Shown here in pieces: positions 47,601 to 56,287 of a DNA stretch of 64,000 bases. Below the pieces are notes generated by a model. That model saw nothing but the letters and a program-made list of their open reading frames with translations, did no database searches and was not told where the DNA came from. The DNA comes from Sulfitobacter sp043557345. GTDB lineage: Bacteria > Pseudomonadota > Alphaproteobacteria > Rhodobacterales > Rhodobacteraceae. A program made the position numbers and the translations under genes. The stretch covers positions 124,001 to 188,000 of the forward strand of contig NZ_JBIFFV010000007.1 in NCBI RefSeq assembly GCF_043557345.1, in the 5' to 3' direction. The number at the start of each line of letters is the position of its first letter. Position 1 is the stretch's first letter.

Positions 47601-49145
47601 TCAGCCCCCGTCTGCTGCGGTGCCGGTCTGCGTGGGCGTGGCCTCTGACGTATCCGCGTCGGTGCTGTCTTCGGGCGCGGGTGTTTCGGTGGCCGCGTCC
47701 TCACCGTCAGCCTCTTCCGAAGCCGCATCCGCCGCCTCCGAGGTTTCGGCCCCGGCGCTCTCATCGCTCAGCGCGCCATTCTCCCATTCGCCCGAGGCTT
47801 CTTCGCCGCTGGCATAGCGCATGGTGCCGCTGCCCTGCCGCTTGCCCGCTTTGAACGTGCCCTCATAGACATCGCCATTGGCATAGGTCGCAACACCCTG
47901 ACCTTCGATCTCGCCCTCGGTCCACGCGCCCTCATAGACGAAACCGCTGGCCATGGTGATCTTGCCCTGACCGTGGCGCTGGCCGTTCCTGAAGGCCCCC
48001 TCATAAACGGTGCCATCGGGATAGGTCGCCTTGCCCTGCCCATGCCGCTGGCCGTCCTGCCAGCCGCCCTCATAGCGGTAGCCATCGGCATAGGTCATCA
48101 CGCCCTGGCCATGATTGCGGGCATCCTTGAATTCGCCTTCATAGACCACGCCATTGGTATAGGTGGCGATGCCCTCGCCCTCGATCACCCCGGCGACCCA
48201 TTCGCCCTCATAGGTGGAGCCATCGGGATAGGTGATCTTGCCCGTGCCATCGGCAAGATCATTGCGGAAGGTGCCGACATAGACCGACCCGTCGGGATAG
48301 GTCACCTGCCCCTCGCCTTCGATCTGCCCGGCCACCCAAGAGCCGGTGTAGACATAGCCATCGGTGCCGGTGAAGGTGCCCTGCCCATCGCGGCGGTCAT
48401 CCTTGAAATCGCCCTCATAGGTGTCACCGTTTTCATAGGTGACCTTGCCCTTGCCCTCGCGGCGGCCCGCGACCAGCGTGCCTTCGTAGACATCGCCGTT
48501 GGGCTGCGTCAACGTGCCGGAGCCGTCGATCTGGCCGTCTTTCCACTTGCCGACATAGACCAGCCCGTCGGGCATGGTCAGCGTGCCTTCGCCGCTGCGT
48601 TTGCCGGCTTCGATCGCGCCTTCATAGACCGCGCCATCGGGGTAGGTGATCGTGCCAACGCCCTGTTTGACGCCATCGACCCAATCGCCTTTGTATTCAT
48701 AGCCACCGGGGCTTTGCATCACGCCCTTGCCGTGGTGCTTGGCGTTGCGAAACTCGCCCTCATAGCGCACGCCATTGGCGTAGATCGCCACGCCCTGCCC
48801 CATGATCGCGCCCGCTTCCCATTCGCCTTCATAGGTGCCGCCATCGGCAAAGGTGATCTTGCCCAGCCCGTCGGGCTTGCCCTTGGCGAAATTGCCCTCA
48901 TAGACCGATCCGTTGGGGAAACGCGCGACGCCTTCGCCCTTGATCTCCCCCTCGACCCACTCGCCGGAATATTCATAGCCATTGGGCAGCTTATAGGTGC
49001 CGGTGCCATGCTGGAGACCGCCTTGAAAGGTGCCCTCATAGATGCCGCCGTCGTCATATTCCTTGGTCAGCACCTGCCCGTCCTGCGCCGCAAGCGGCGT
49101 GGCCAGAAGGGCGATCAGACAGAGGGGCAGGCTGCGGTGCAACAT
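47601..49145 (-). CDS. Exported MORN-repeat protein with 18 repeats
   Basis: 514 residues: a signal peptide (cut after PLAAQ, about 21), 18 MORN repeats of 23 residues from Tyr36 to about 449 (YEGxFxxGxxxGxGxxxYxxG type), then an acidic, Ser/Thr/Ala-rich tail of about 65 residues. The repeats form two homologous halves of nine. MORN repeats make beta-sheet ribbons that bind lipids or scaffold proteins. Location is periplasmic or surface. It lies 65 bases downstream of nothing on its strand except its own promoter region, and ends 66 bases before gltX. Function is unknown. Confidence 0.88.
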   Translation of the reverse strand: MLHRSLPLCLIALLATPLAAQDGQVLTKEYDDGGIYEGTFQGGLQHGTGTYKLPNGYEYSGEWVEGEIKGEGVARFPNGSVYEGNFAKGKPDGLGKITFADGGTYEGEWEAGAIMGQGVAIYANGVRYEGEFRNAKHHGKGVMQSPGGYEYKGDWVDGVKQGVGTITYPDGAVYEGAIEAGKRSGEGTLTMPDGLVYVGKWKDGQIDGSGTLTQPNGDVYEGTLVAGRREGKGKVTYENGDTYEGDFKDDRRDGQGTFTGTDGYVYTGSWVAGQIEGEGQVTYPDGSVYVGTFRNDLADGTGKITYPDGSTYEGEWVAGVIEGEGIATYTNGVVYEGEFKDARNHGQGVMTYADGYRYEGGWQDGQRHGQGKATYPDGTVYEGAFRNGQRHGQGKITMASGFVYEGAWTEGEIEGQGVATYANGDVYEGTFKAGKRQGSGTMRYASGEEASGEWENGALSDESAGAETSEAADAASEEADGEDAATETPAPEDSTDADTSEATPTQTGTAADGG

Positions 49146-49337
49146 GGGCGGAAATTCCCGATCTCGTTAAGTGGCATTTGGCCCGAGGTTACGGGTGATG
49201 GCGGGCAGAGGCAACGTGTTTGCAAGACGGGCGCGCCGGTTTGGGCGGATCCCGCGCTGCCGTGCCTGCGCGCAGGGGTTTCGCCCCCCGCCCGATCTGC
49301 TAGATCCACCTGACGCCTGCCAACACGGAGCCGCGCC

Positions 49338-50777
49338 ATGTCAGACCGTTTCCGCCTCACCCTCGGGCAGTTGAACCCGACCGCCGGTGATCTGCCCGGG
49401 AACGCGGCATTGGCCCGCGACGCCTGGCAGGCCGGACGCGACGCAGGCGCGCAGATGGTCGCCCTGCCCGAACGCTTCCTGGCAGGGCATGACGCAGAAG
49501 AACTGTTCCAGAACCCTGCCTACCAGCGCGATGTCCTGGCGCAGCTTGAAGCACTGGCCGCGCATTGCGCCGATGGCCCCGCCTTGGCTTTGGGCGCACC
49601 TTGGGTCGCGGCGGGCAAGATCCACAACGCTTACCTCATCCTGCAAGGCGGAAAGATTGCCCAAAGGGTGCTGCAACACGCGCCCCGCCCGCGCGGTCTG
49701 TTCGATCCCGCGCCGATCAGCGGCCCCTATGCGGTGGCGGGGCTGCGCATAGGCTCTCCCATCGGCGCGGATGGTGAGACGGGCGACGTGGCCGAAACCC
49801 AGGCCGAGACGGGGGCCGAACTGCTGCTGATCCCCAATGCCACGCCCCATCTGCGCGGCGCGATGGAGCGGCGCCTCAACCACATGGTCGCGCGGGTGAT
49901 CGAGACGGAACTGCCGGTGATCCACCTCAATAGGACTGGCGGCGCGGATGAGACGGTCTTTGACGGCGCCACATTCGCGCTGAACCCCGGCGGCAAGCTG
50001 GCATTGCAGATGCCCGCCTTCGACACGGCGCTTGCTCATGTCGATCTGGCGCGCGGACCGGAGGGCTGGCGGATCGTGGAAAGCGCCTTCGCGCCGCAGC
50101 CGGAGGCACAGGAACGGGACTACCGCGCCTTGGTCGTGGGGCTGCGGGACTATGTTGCCAAAACCGGCGCCTCGAAGGTGGTGATGGAACAGGCAGAGGG
50201 GAACGATACCGCGCTCGCGGCAGCGATAGCCCGGGATGCTTTGGGGGCCAAAAATGTCCGTCAGATCGCAGTCCCTACGGAGGGTGATCTACATGCCACG
50301 CTGCACGAAACCCTGGCAGAGCTGGGCGCGAAGGGCGGCGCCGACACCCTCGCCCTGCCCCTGCGCGACCTGATCCTGCGTGCGCTGGCCGGTGACGCCG
50401 GGGAAATATTGCTTTCGCCGCAGAACAAATCCGCCGCCGTGATGGGACAAGGGGCCATATCCGGCGATTTCAACCCGATCAAAGACCTGTATCAAACGGA
50501 AGTGCATGCGCTTTGCCAGTGGCGCAACAAGACCCACCACCCGTGGATGCTCGGCCCGGCGAACACGGTGCTGCGCCTCTCCGAACCATCCGCAGAGGAT
50601 AGGCAGTTGGATGATATCCTGCACATTTTGCAGAACGCGCAGGGCAGTGCGGAGGACTGCGCCGCGGCGGGGCTGGACCGGCAGACCGCCCGAAGTGTCG
50701 CAGAACGCCTCCGCAGCCGCTCACGAAACAGCCGTTCCACCCCGGGCCCACGCATTTCCTCCACACGTGCCACATGA
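49338..50777 (+). CDS. Catalytically dead NAD+ synthetase-like protein (NadE homologue, possibly a decaying gene)
   Basis: 479 residues; glutamine-dependent NadE of this type is about 550. Both domains are recognisable: nitrilase-like glutaminase (1-250) with MSDRFRLTLGQLNPTAGDLP, RLNHMVARVIETELPVIHLN and FALNPGGKLALQ, and a synthetase domain with DYRALVVGLRDYVAKTGASK and FNPIKDLYQTEV. But the glutaminase cysteine is replaced (GSPIG at 139-143 for GSPIC) and the catalytic lysine is lost (VLQH near 113); only Glu45 remains. The ATP loop SGGxDS is replaced by MEQAEGNDTA (283-292), and about 35 residues of the second domain are missing. The C-terminus seems frameshifted. It is unlikely to be an enzyme. 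No stop codon interrupts it. Confidence 0.8.
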   Translation: MSDRFRLTLGQLNPTAGDLPGNAALARDAWQAGRDAGAQMVALPERFLAGHDAEELFQNPAYQRDVLAQLEALAAHCADGPALALGAPWVAAGKIHNAYLILQGGKIAQRVLQHAPRPRGLFDPAPISGPYAVAGLRIGSPIGADGETGDVAETQAETGAELLLIPNATPHLRGAMERRLNHMVARVIETELPVIHLNRTGGADETVFDGATFALNPGGKLALQMPAFDTALAHVDLARGPEGWRIVESAFAPQPEAQERDYRALVVGLRDYVAKTGASKVVMEQAEGNDTALAAAIARDALGAKNVRQIAVPTEGDLHATLHETLAELGAKGGADTLALPLRDLILRALAGDAGEILLSPQNKSAAVMGQGAISGDFNPIKDLYQTEVHALCQWRNKTHHPWMLGPANTVLRLSEPSAEDRQLDDILHILQNAQGSAEDCAAAGLDRQTARSVAERLRSRSRNSRSTPGPRISSTRAT

Positions 50778-51024
50778 TGCGGCGACAGCCCATAACGTCG
50801 CGCCCAACGCTTGGGTTTCCAACAAACTGCACAGCCGCGGAGGCAGGCATCATTCCGCCGATGCCGGGCAGTTTGCCGCTCAAATATGCAGCAAAAGGGC
50901 GCAACGGCTCAGCACTCCGCGAACAGCGTGGAACGAACCCTCTTTCCCATTGTTGTCCGAACACGACCAACAACGGCGCCGGACATCCCGCAGGGCACTC
51001 CCCGCCGAACAGAAAGGGTAAGAG
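50778..51024 (+). other. Intergenic stretch with probable out-of-frame nadE remnant
   Basis: Just after the stop codon, the +1 frame reads MMRRQPITSRPT near 50774-50810, resembling the RRYPI-N-R end of NadE. This suggests the true C-terminus was lost by a one-base shift. The remainder holds the promoter and leader of the SH3/DUF1236 gene; GAAAGGGTAAGAG precedes its ATG. Confidence 0.4.
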
Positions 51025-51705
51025 ATGAATATCGTCAAACTTGGAATGGTATCCGCCATCGCTCTGGGTGCCGCTGCACCCGTCTATGCACAATCGGCCG
51101 AAGCCTATGCGGCAACCGATCTCAACATCCGTTCGGGCCCCGGCCCTCAGTATGACATCGTCGGCGTCATCCCCGGTGGCGAAGCTGCCATGGTGGAAGG
51201 CTGCCTTGACGGCCAATCTTGGTGCCAAGTCTCCTTTGGCGACGCGACAGGTTGGTCCTATTCCGATTACCTCGCCGTTGAAGTCGAAGAGCAGGCTGTG
51301 GCCCTGACCACGCGCCCCGCGACCGTCGAAGTGGGCACCGTGACCTATGAAGACCCCGAAGGCACCGCCGAGAATGAAACCGCTGGCGCTGCTGCTGGCG
51401 CGACGATTGGTGCGCTGACGGCCTATGCCGTGGGTGGCCCGATCGGTGGCATTATCGCGGGTGGCATTGCCGGTGGCGCCGCTGGCTCCGCCGCCGCTGA
51501 ACCCGAAGAATCCACCATCACCTACGTCCGCGAGAACCCGGTCGAAACCGTGTACCTCGACGGTGAAGTCGTGGTCGGCGCGGGAATCCCTACATCGGTA
51601 ACCACCTATGAGGTGCCGGAATCCACATACCGCTATGTGAACATCAACGGCGCGACCGTGATCGTCGATAACGAGACCAACCTGATCGTCGACGTTGTAC
51701 GCTAA
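51025..51705 (+). CDS. Exported SH3 and DUF1236 domain protein
   Basis: 226 residues. Signal peptide MNIVKLGMVSAIALGAAAPV (cut after VYAQ). A bacterial SH3 domain (25-85) has LNIRSGPGPQYDIVGVIPGG, QSWCQVSFGDATGW and YLAVE. A glycine-zipper (125-155, GAAAGATIGALTAYAVGGPI) suggests membrane insertion or oligomerisation. The C-terminal DUF1236 part includes VPESTYRYVNINGATVIVDN. It is a periplasmic or envelope protein of alphaproteobacteria; SH3b modules usually bind peptidoglycan peptides. A terminator follows. Confidence 0.85.
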   Translation: MNIVKLGMVSAIALGAAAPVYAQSAEAYAATDLNIRSGPGPQYDIVGVIPGGEAAMVEGCLDGQSWCQVSFGDATGWSYSDYLAVEVEEQAVALTTRPATVEVGTVTYEDPEGTAENETAGAAAGATIGALTAYAVGGPIGGIIAGGIAGGAAGSAAAEPEESTITYVRENPVETVYLDGEVVVGAGIPTSVTTYEVPESTYRYVNINGATVIVDNETNLIVDVVR

Positions 51706-51729
51706 GCCGTCACAGGGTTAGCTAAAGAA

Positions 51730-51757
51730 GGCTCGGAGCGTGATCTCCGGGCCTTTT
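51730..51757 (+). terminator. Rho-independent terminator after the SH3/DUF1236 gene
   Basis: GGCTCGGAG / CTCCGGGCC (one G-T pair) with a 6-base loop and TTTTCTTT. Confidence 0.8.
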
Positions 51758-51808
51758 CTTTGCCCGAAGATTGGGGCTAGCATGGGGCAGCAAGTGCAGG
51801 GAGCCAGC

Positions 51809-52183
51809 ATGATCGCCGTCATTTTCGAAGTCTTCCCCGACCCAGACCGCCGCGCGGAGTACCTCGATATCGCAGCCAAGATGCGGCCGCTGTTGGAAGA
51901 GGTGGACGGTTTTATCTCTGTCGAACGGTTCCAAAGCCTGACCAACCCCGAGAAACTGCTTTCGCTATCCTTCTTCCGCGACGAAGAGGCGGTGCAAAAC
52001 TGGCGCAAGCTGACCGCCCATCGCGGCGCGCAGGCCGCAGGGCGCGAGGGGATATTTATCGACTACCACCTGCGCATTGCCCATGTGATCCGCGACTATG
52101 GCATGTTCGACCGCGCCGAAGCGCCACAGGACAGCCGGGATATCCACCCGCCGCGGCCCGCGCCCACGGCAGGTCGCGCCTAA
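51809..52183 (+). CDS. Antibiotic biosynthesis monooxygenase (ABM) domain protein
   Basis: 124 residues from the ATG at 51809, with AGGGAG upstream; the longer frame overlaps the preceding terminator. The ABM/dimeric ferredoxin-like fold begins MIAVIFEVFPDPDRRAEYLD, continues LLEEVDGFISVERFQS and SLSFFRDEEAVQNWRKLTAH (ABM signature), and ends in a Pro-rich tail. Members dimerise; some are monooxygenases for quinols or haem-like compounds, many are uncharacterised. Its last 4 bases overlap the convergent photolyase gene. Confidence 0.85.
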   Translation: MIAVIFEVFPDPDRRAEYLDIAAKMRPLLEEVDGFISVERFQSLTNPEKLLSLSFFRDEEAVQNWRKLTAHRGAQAAGREGIFIDYHLRIAHVIRDYGMFDRAEAPQDSRDIHPPRPAPTAGRA

Positions 52184-53709
52184 ACCGTCTCGCCCGCGTC
52201 CAACCGTTGCAACCATCTATCCGCATCGCGCAGAACCGCCTCACGCCGGTCGGCATCCATACGGTCCCAGGTGGCATAGATGTTCTTCATCCGCATATTG
52301 CCCTGAAACCGTTCGCGATGGCGGTCAAGGAAATGCCAGTAGAGCAGGTTGAACGGGCAAGCCTTCGGCCCCGCCTTGGTGCTGACGCTGTAGCTGCACC
52401 CTTTGCAGTAATCCGACATGCGATTGATATAGGCCCCGGAGGAGACATAGGGTTTCGAGGCGATCACCCCGCCATCGGCGAATTGGCTCATGCCCACCGT
52501 GTTGGGCGCTTCGACCCATTCATAGGCGTCCGCATAGACCTCTAGATACCACTCATGCACCTGATGCGGGTCGACCCCCGCCAGCAGGGCGAAATTGCCC
52601 GTCACCATCAGCCGTTGGATATGGTGGGCATAGGCGTGTTTCTGGGTCTGCCCCACGGCCTGCCGCAAGCAATTCATCTGCGTCGCGGCCCCCCAGTAGA
52701 AGGCGGGCAAGTCCCGATCATGGCGCAGCACATTGCGCGCCACATAGTCCGGCCCTTCGAGGAAATAGATGCCGCGCACATATTCGCGCCAACCGAGGAT
52801 CTGGCGGATGAACCCTTCGGCGGCGTTGATCGGCACGTCTCCTGCCTGCCACGCTTCCTCGGCGGCGCGGCAGACCTCCATGGGGTCCAGCAGTCCGAGG
52901 TTCAGATAGGGCGAGATCAGCGCGTGAAAGAGATAGGGCTGCCCCTCCAGCATCGCGTCCTGATAGTCGCCAAAGCGCGGCAGGGCATGGGCGATGAAAT
53001 GACCCAGCACCTGCAAGGCTTCCGCGCGCGTTGTGGCAAAGTCAAAGGGGTGCAGATCGCCGAAGTTATCGCCATAGCGCGCCGCCACCAGTTCCAGCAC
53101 CGCCTCCACCTCGGCATCCGGAGCGAAGGTCAGCGGGCCGGGGATATCAAGCCCCTCCTTCGGAGGTTTGCGGTTGTCGTGGTCGAAATTCCACTTGCCG
53201 CCCGCGGGGGCGTCGCCCTCCATCAGCAACCCTGTCTCGCGGCGCATCTCGCGATAGAAGTATTCCATCCTGAGCGCCTTGCGCCCCTCGGCCCAATCCT
53301 CAAACCGTTTGCGGCTGGCGATGAAACGGTCGTCCGGCAAAAGCCGGGTGGGGATCGGCGCGTGGGTTAGCTTGTTGATCAGACGCCACTCCCCCGGCTC
53401 AGTCACGATCACCTCGCCCGCGCCCGTCTCCCCGGCCCGGCGGAGCAATTCGCCGACGATCGAACCCGCATTCTCGGGATCGTCCAAGGGGGTGTAGCGC
53501 AGCGTCCAGCCGTCTTTCTCCAACGCACGGGCGAACTTGCGCATCGCGGCAAAGACCAGTGCAATTTTCTTAGGATGGTGGCGGACATATTCCGCCTCCT
53601 GCGCCACTTCGGCCATGACCACCACATCGCGCGCCTTGTCGGCCGCGCGCAGGGACGACAGGTTCAGCGAGAGTTGATCGCCCAGAACCAGCACTAGACG
53701 GCTCACCAT
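52180..53709 (-). CDS. Iron-sulfur photolyase/cryptochrome-like protein (FeS-BCP, PhrB group)
   Basis: 509 residues from the ATG at 53709, which overlaps the stop of the upstream SDR gene (ATGGTGA). It is of the FeS bacterial cryptochrome/photolyase group: RLVLVLGDQLSLNLSSLRAA at the N-terminus, WNFDHDNRK, and FIRQILGWREYVRGIYFL and HAYAHHIQRLMVTGNFALL around FAD. The four cysteines expected to hold a 4Fe-4S cluster are visible in QMNCLRQA, YCKGCSYSV and ACPFNLLYWHF. Relatives repair (6-4) photoproducts in light and use a lumazine antenna. A DNA-repair role is likely; a cryptochrome-like signalling role is possible. Confidence 0.93.
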   Translation of the reverse strand: MVSRLVLVLGDQLSLNLSSLRAADKARDVVVMAEVAQEAEYVRHHPKKIALVFAAMRKFARALEKDGWTLRYTPLDDPENAGSIVGELLRRAGETGAGEVIVTEPGEWRLINKLTHAPIPTRLLPDDRFIASRKRFEDWAEGRKALRMEYFYREMRRETGLLMEGDAPAGGKWNFDHDNRKPPKEGLDIPGPLTFAPDAEVEAVLELVAARYGDNFGDLHPFDFATTRAEALQVLGHFIAHALPRFGDYQDAMLEGQPYLFHALISPYLNLGLLDPMEVCRAAEEAWQAGDVPINAAEGFIRQILGWREYVRGIYFLEGPDYVARNVLRHDRDLPAFYWGAATQMNCLRQAVGQTQKHAYAHHIQRLMVTGNFALLAGVDPHQVHEWYLEVYADAYEWVEAPNTVGMSQFADGGVIASKPYVSSGAYINRMSDYCKGCSYSVSTKAGPKACPFNLLYWHFLDRHRERFQGNMRMKNIYATWDRMDADRREAVLRDADRWLQRLDAGETV

Positions 53710-54383
53710 GGCACCGCCTTTCCGGCCCAATCAAAGAACCCGCCGCTCGCCTCCGGGGTCAGCCCGTCGATCACCCGCAACAGATTGCCCGCCGCTTCGG
53801 GAGCCGGAACAGCCGGATGGCGGCCAAGGTATTTCTCCGTGAAGGGCGTCTCTACCGTGCCGGGGTGTAGCGCCACGCAGATGCTTTGCGGATGAGAGCG
53901 GGTCAGTTCGATCGCGGCGGTATGCACGATCTGGTTCACCGCCGCCTTGGCGCTGCGGTAGCTGATCCAACCGCCCAGACGGTTGTCCCCGATGGAGCCG
54001 ACCCGCGCCGAGAGCACGGCGAAAACCGCCCGCCTGTCGCGCGGCAAGAGCCGCCCCGCGTGTCGCAGGACCAGCGCCGGGCCGACGGCGTTGAGCGCGA
54101 ATTGATCCAGCATTGCCTTTTGCGTGATGGCGCGCAGCGACTTTTCCGGCGTGGCCCCGTCGATCTCCAACGCGCCGGTGGCGACGATCACCGCGTCGAA
54201 AGGGCCGCTCAGCCCCTCCAGCGCCGCATTGACAGATGCCTCATCGGTCAGGTCCAGCCCATCGCTGGCGCGAGAGAACGCCGTTACCTCATCGCCGCGC
54301 GCGCGCAGCGCCTCGCTCAGCGCCGCGCCGATCCCGCCACTGGCCCCGATCACCAGCACCCGCGCGCTCACGCCGCCGCCCAT
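53703..54383 (-). CDS. Short-chain dehydrogenase/reductase (SDR)
   Basis: 226 residues. The NAD(P)-binding motif is VLVIGASGGIGAALSEAL; VSARVGS has the catalytic Ser; YRSAKAAVNQ is the YxxxK active site. The C-terminal LHPGTVETPFT loop is the family's cofactor-sealing segment. The start may instead be the GTG five codons inside (VSARVL). It is first in a two-gene unit with the photolyase. The substrate is unknown. As I recall, a short-chain dehydrogenase next to a PhrB-type photolyase is common in roseobacters. Confidence 0.88.
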   Translation of the reverse strand: MGGGVSARVLVIGASGGIGAALSEALRARGDEVTAFSRASDGLDLTDEASVNAALEGLSGPFDAVIVATGALEIDGATPEKSLRAITQKAMLDQFALNAVGPALVLRHAGRLLPRDRRAVFAVLSARVGSIGDNRLGGWISYRSAKAAVNQIVHTAAIELTRSHPQSICVALHPGTVETPFTEKYLGRHPAVPAPEAAGNLLRVIDGLTPEASGGFFDWAGKAVPW

Positions 54384-54508
54384 GGTATCGCTTGTCGCTG
54401 CATCCCGATCTCCCTTGCTAATAGGCAGATAGGCGGCGCTGACGCAGGGGCAAACAAAAGCCGCAACACCCCCTTTTCATTTGAAAAGACGGGCGTATAA
54501 CTACTGCC

Positions 54509-54595
54509 ATGACACAGGCCGTCCATATCCCGACCCTGCCGCGCAACTGCGCGGGCCTGCTGCGCGCCAACTTGCTGCACCTAATCCGCCTCTGA
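54509..54595 (+). CDS. Leucine-rich leader peptide of leuA
   Basis: 28 codons. It begins MTQAVHIPTLPRNCAGLLRA and ends NLLHLIRL, so leucine fills 6 of the last 12 positions. The stop codon lies inside the left arm of a strong hairpin. This is the layout of a transcription attenuator in which ribosome stalling at Leu codons, when leucine is scarce, changes RNA folding upstream of leuA. No clear Shine-Dalgarno is seen (AAAAGACGGGCG is 15 bases away). Confidence 0.6.
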   Translation: MTQAVHIPTLPRNCAGLLRANLLHLIRL

Positions 54596-54624
54596 GCGTG
54601 CCCTTCGGCGCGCCCGCTCAGAGG
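54589..54624 (+). promoter_or_regulatory. Attenuator hairpin before leuA
   Basis: A 10-bp perfect stem, CCTCTGAGCG / CGCTCAGAGG, with an inner GCGTGCC-CTTC-GGCGCGC hairpin. It overlaps the leader peptide stop codon. GCGCGCC words upstream (54573) and downstream (54634) could pair alternatively with the inner arm. There is no long T run, so termination, if any, may be Rho-aided or the control may be translational. Confidence 0.5.
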
Positions 54625-54667
54625 GATGTGTCGCGCGCCAAGGATACCAGCAAAGAAAGAACCCAGG

Positions 54668-56236
54668 ATGACAGATATGACGAAACAGGACCGTGTGCTG
54701 ATTTTTGACACCACCTTGCGGGATGGCGAACAATCCCCCGGGGCGACGATGACCCATGCCGAGAAGCTGGAGATCGCGCAGCTTCTGGACGAGATGGGCG
54801 TCGACATCATCGAGGCCGGTTTTCCCATCGCCTCAGAAGGCGACTTCAAAGCGGTTTCCGAGATCGCGCGGCAGAGCCAGAACGCCGTGATCTGCGGCCT
54901 TGCCCGGGCGCAACTGGGCGACATCGACCGTTGTTGGGAGGCAGTGAAACACGCAGCCCAGCCGCGCATTCACACTTTCATCGGCACCTCGCCGCTGCAC
55001 CGCGCCATCCCGAACCTCACCAAAGATGAAATGGCCGACCGCATCCATGAGACGGTGAGCCACGCCCGCAACCTCTGCGACAACGTGCAATGGTCCCCGA
55101 TGGACGCCACGCGGACCGAGCTCGACTACCTCTACCGGGTGGTGGAGATTGCCATCAAGGCGGGTGCCACGACGATCAACATCCCCGACACCGTGGGCTA
55201 TACCGCCCCGCGCGAGAGCGCCGAGCTGATCGCGAAGCTCTTGGAAAACGTGCCCGGCGCGGATGAGATCGTCTTTGCCACCCATTGTCACAACGACCTC
55301 GGCATGGCGACGGCCAACTCCCTCGCCGCCGTGGAGGCCGGGGCGCGGCAAATCGAATGCACCATCAACGGCCTTGGCGAACGCGCGGGCAATACCGCGC
55401 TGGAAGAGGTCGTCATGGCGCTCAAGGTGCGCAACGACATCATGCCATACGAGACCCGCATCGACAGCCGCAAGATCATGAACATCTCGCGCCGAGTCGC
55501 CGCCGTCTCGGGCTTTGCTGTGCAGTTCAACAAGGCCATCGTCGGCAAGAACGCCTTTGCCCATGAGAGCGGCATCCACCAAGACGGTATGCTGAAGAAC
55601 GCCGAGACCTTCGAGATCATGCGCCCCGAGGACGTGGGCCTCACCGAGACCAATATCGTCATGGGCAAGCACTCGGGCCGCGCTGCGCTGCGCTCCAAGC
55701 TCGAAGACCTCGGGTTTGAACTGGGCGACAACCAGCTTAAGGATGTTTTCGTGCGGTTCAAGGAATTGGCCGACCGCAAAAAGGAAATCTATGAGGATGA
55801 CCTCATTGCGCTGATGCGCACCGCGACGGACCCCGAGGAAGACCGTATCCGCCTGAAATCGCTCAAGGTCGTTTGCGGCACCGATGGCCCACAGACCGCC
55901 GATATGGTGCTTGAGATCGACGGCGCGGAGCAGACCACCAACCAGACCGGCGACGGCCCCGTCGATGCGGCGTTCAACTGCATCAAGGCGCTGGTGCCAC
56001 ATTCCGCGCGGTTGCAGCTTTATCAGGTGCATGCGGTGACCGAGGGCACCGACGCGCAGGCGACGGTTTCCGTGCGGATGGAGGAAGAGGGCCGCATCGT
56101 GACCGGCCAGTCGGCGGATACCGATACCGTGGTAGCGAGCGTCCGGGCCTATATCCACGCGCTCAACCGCCTGCTGGTGCGGCGCGAGAAGGGCGGCACG
56201 GACAAGCGCGAGATTAACTATAAAGATGTGAGCTGA
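54668..56236 (+). CDS. leuA: 2-isopropylmalate synthase
   Basis: 522 residues from the ATG at 54668. It condenses acetyl-CoA with 2-ketoisovalerate, the first step of leucine synthesis. The HMGL-like barrel shows VLIFDTTLRDGEQSPGATM, the metal site HCHNDLGMATANSLAAVEAG and NGLGERAGN. AFAHESGIHQDGMLK is the linker signature. The C-terminal LeuA regulatory domain (about 390-505) binds leucine for feedback inhibition (ALVPHSARLQLYQVHAVTEG). Codon 4 is a second ATG. It is monocistronic and lies behind the leucine-rich leader. Confidence 0.97.
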   Translation: MTDMTKQDRVLIFDTTLRDGEQSPGATMTHAEKLEIAQLLDEMGVDIIEAGFPIASEGDFKAVSEIARQSQNAVICGLARAQLGDIDRCWEAVKHAAQPRIHTFIGTSPLHRAIPNLTKDEMADRIHETVSHARNLCDNVQWSPMDATRTELDYLYRVVEIAIKAGATTINIPDTVGYTAPRESAELIAKLLENVPGADEIVFATHCHNDLGMATANSLAAVEAGARQIECTINGLGERAGNTALEEVVMALKVRNDIMPYETRIDSRKIMNISRRVAAVSGFAVQFNKAIVGKNAFAHESGIHQDGMLKNAETFEIMRPEDVGLTETNIVMGKHSGRAALRSKLEDLGFELGDNQLKDVFVRFKELADRKKEIYEDDLIALMRTATDPEEDRIRLKSLKVVCGTDGPQTADMVLEIDGAEQTTNQTGDGPVDAAFNCIKALVPHSARLQLYQVHAVTEGTDAQATVSVRMEEEGRIVTGQSADTDTVVASVRAYIHALNRLLVRREKGGTDKREINYKDVS

Positions 56237-56287
56237 GCTATAGGGCGGGGGAGACCCCGCCTTATTTACGTATACAGTATGGAAGTA

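Noticed and set aside
47601..49145. Regular ~69-bp periodic DNA as a possible CRISPR or satellite array
   Set aside because: The period equals 23 codons and is explained by MORN protein repeats; the copies differ at DNA level and there are no constant repeats with unique spacers.
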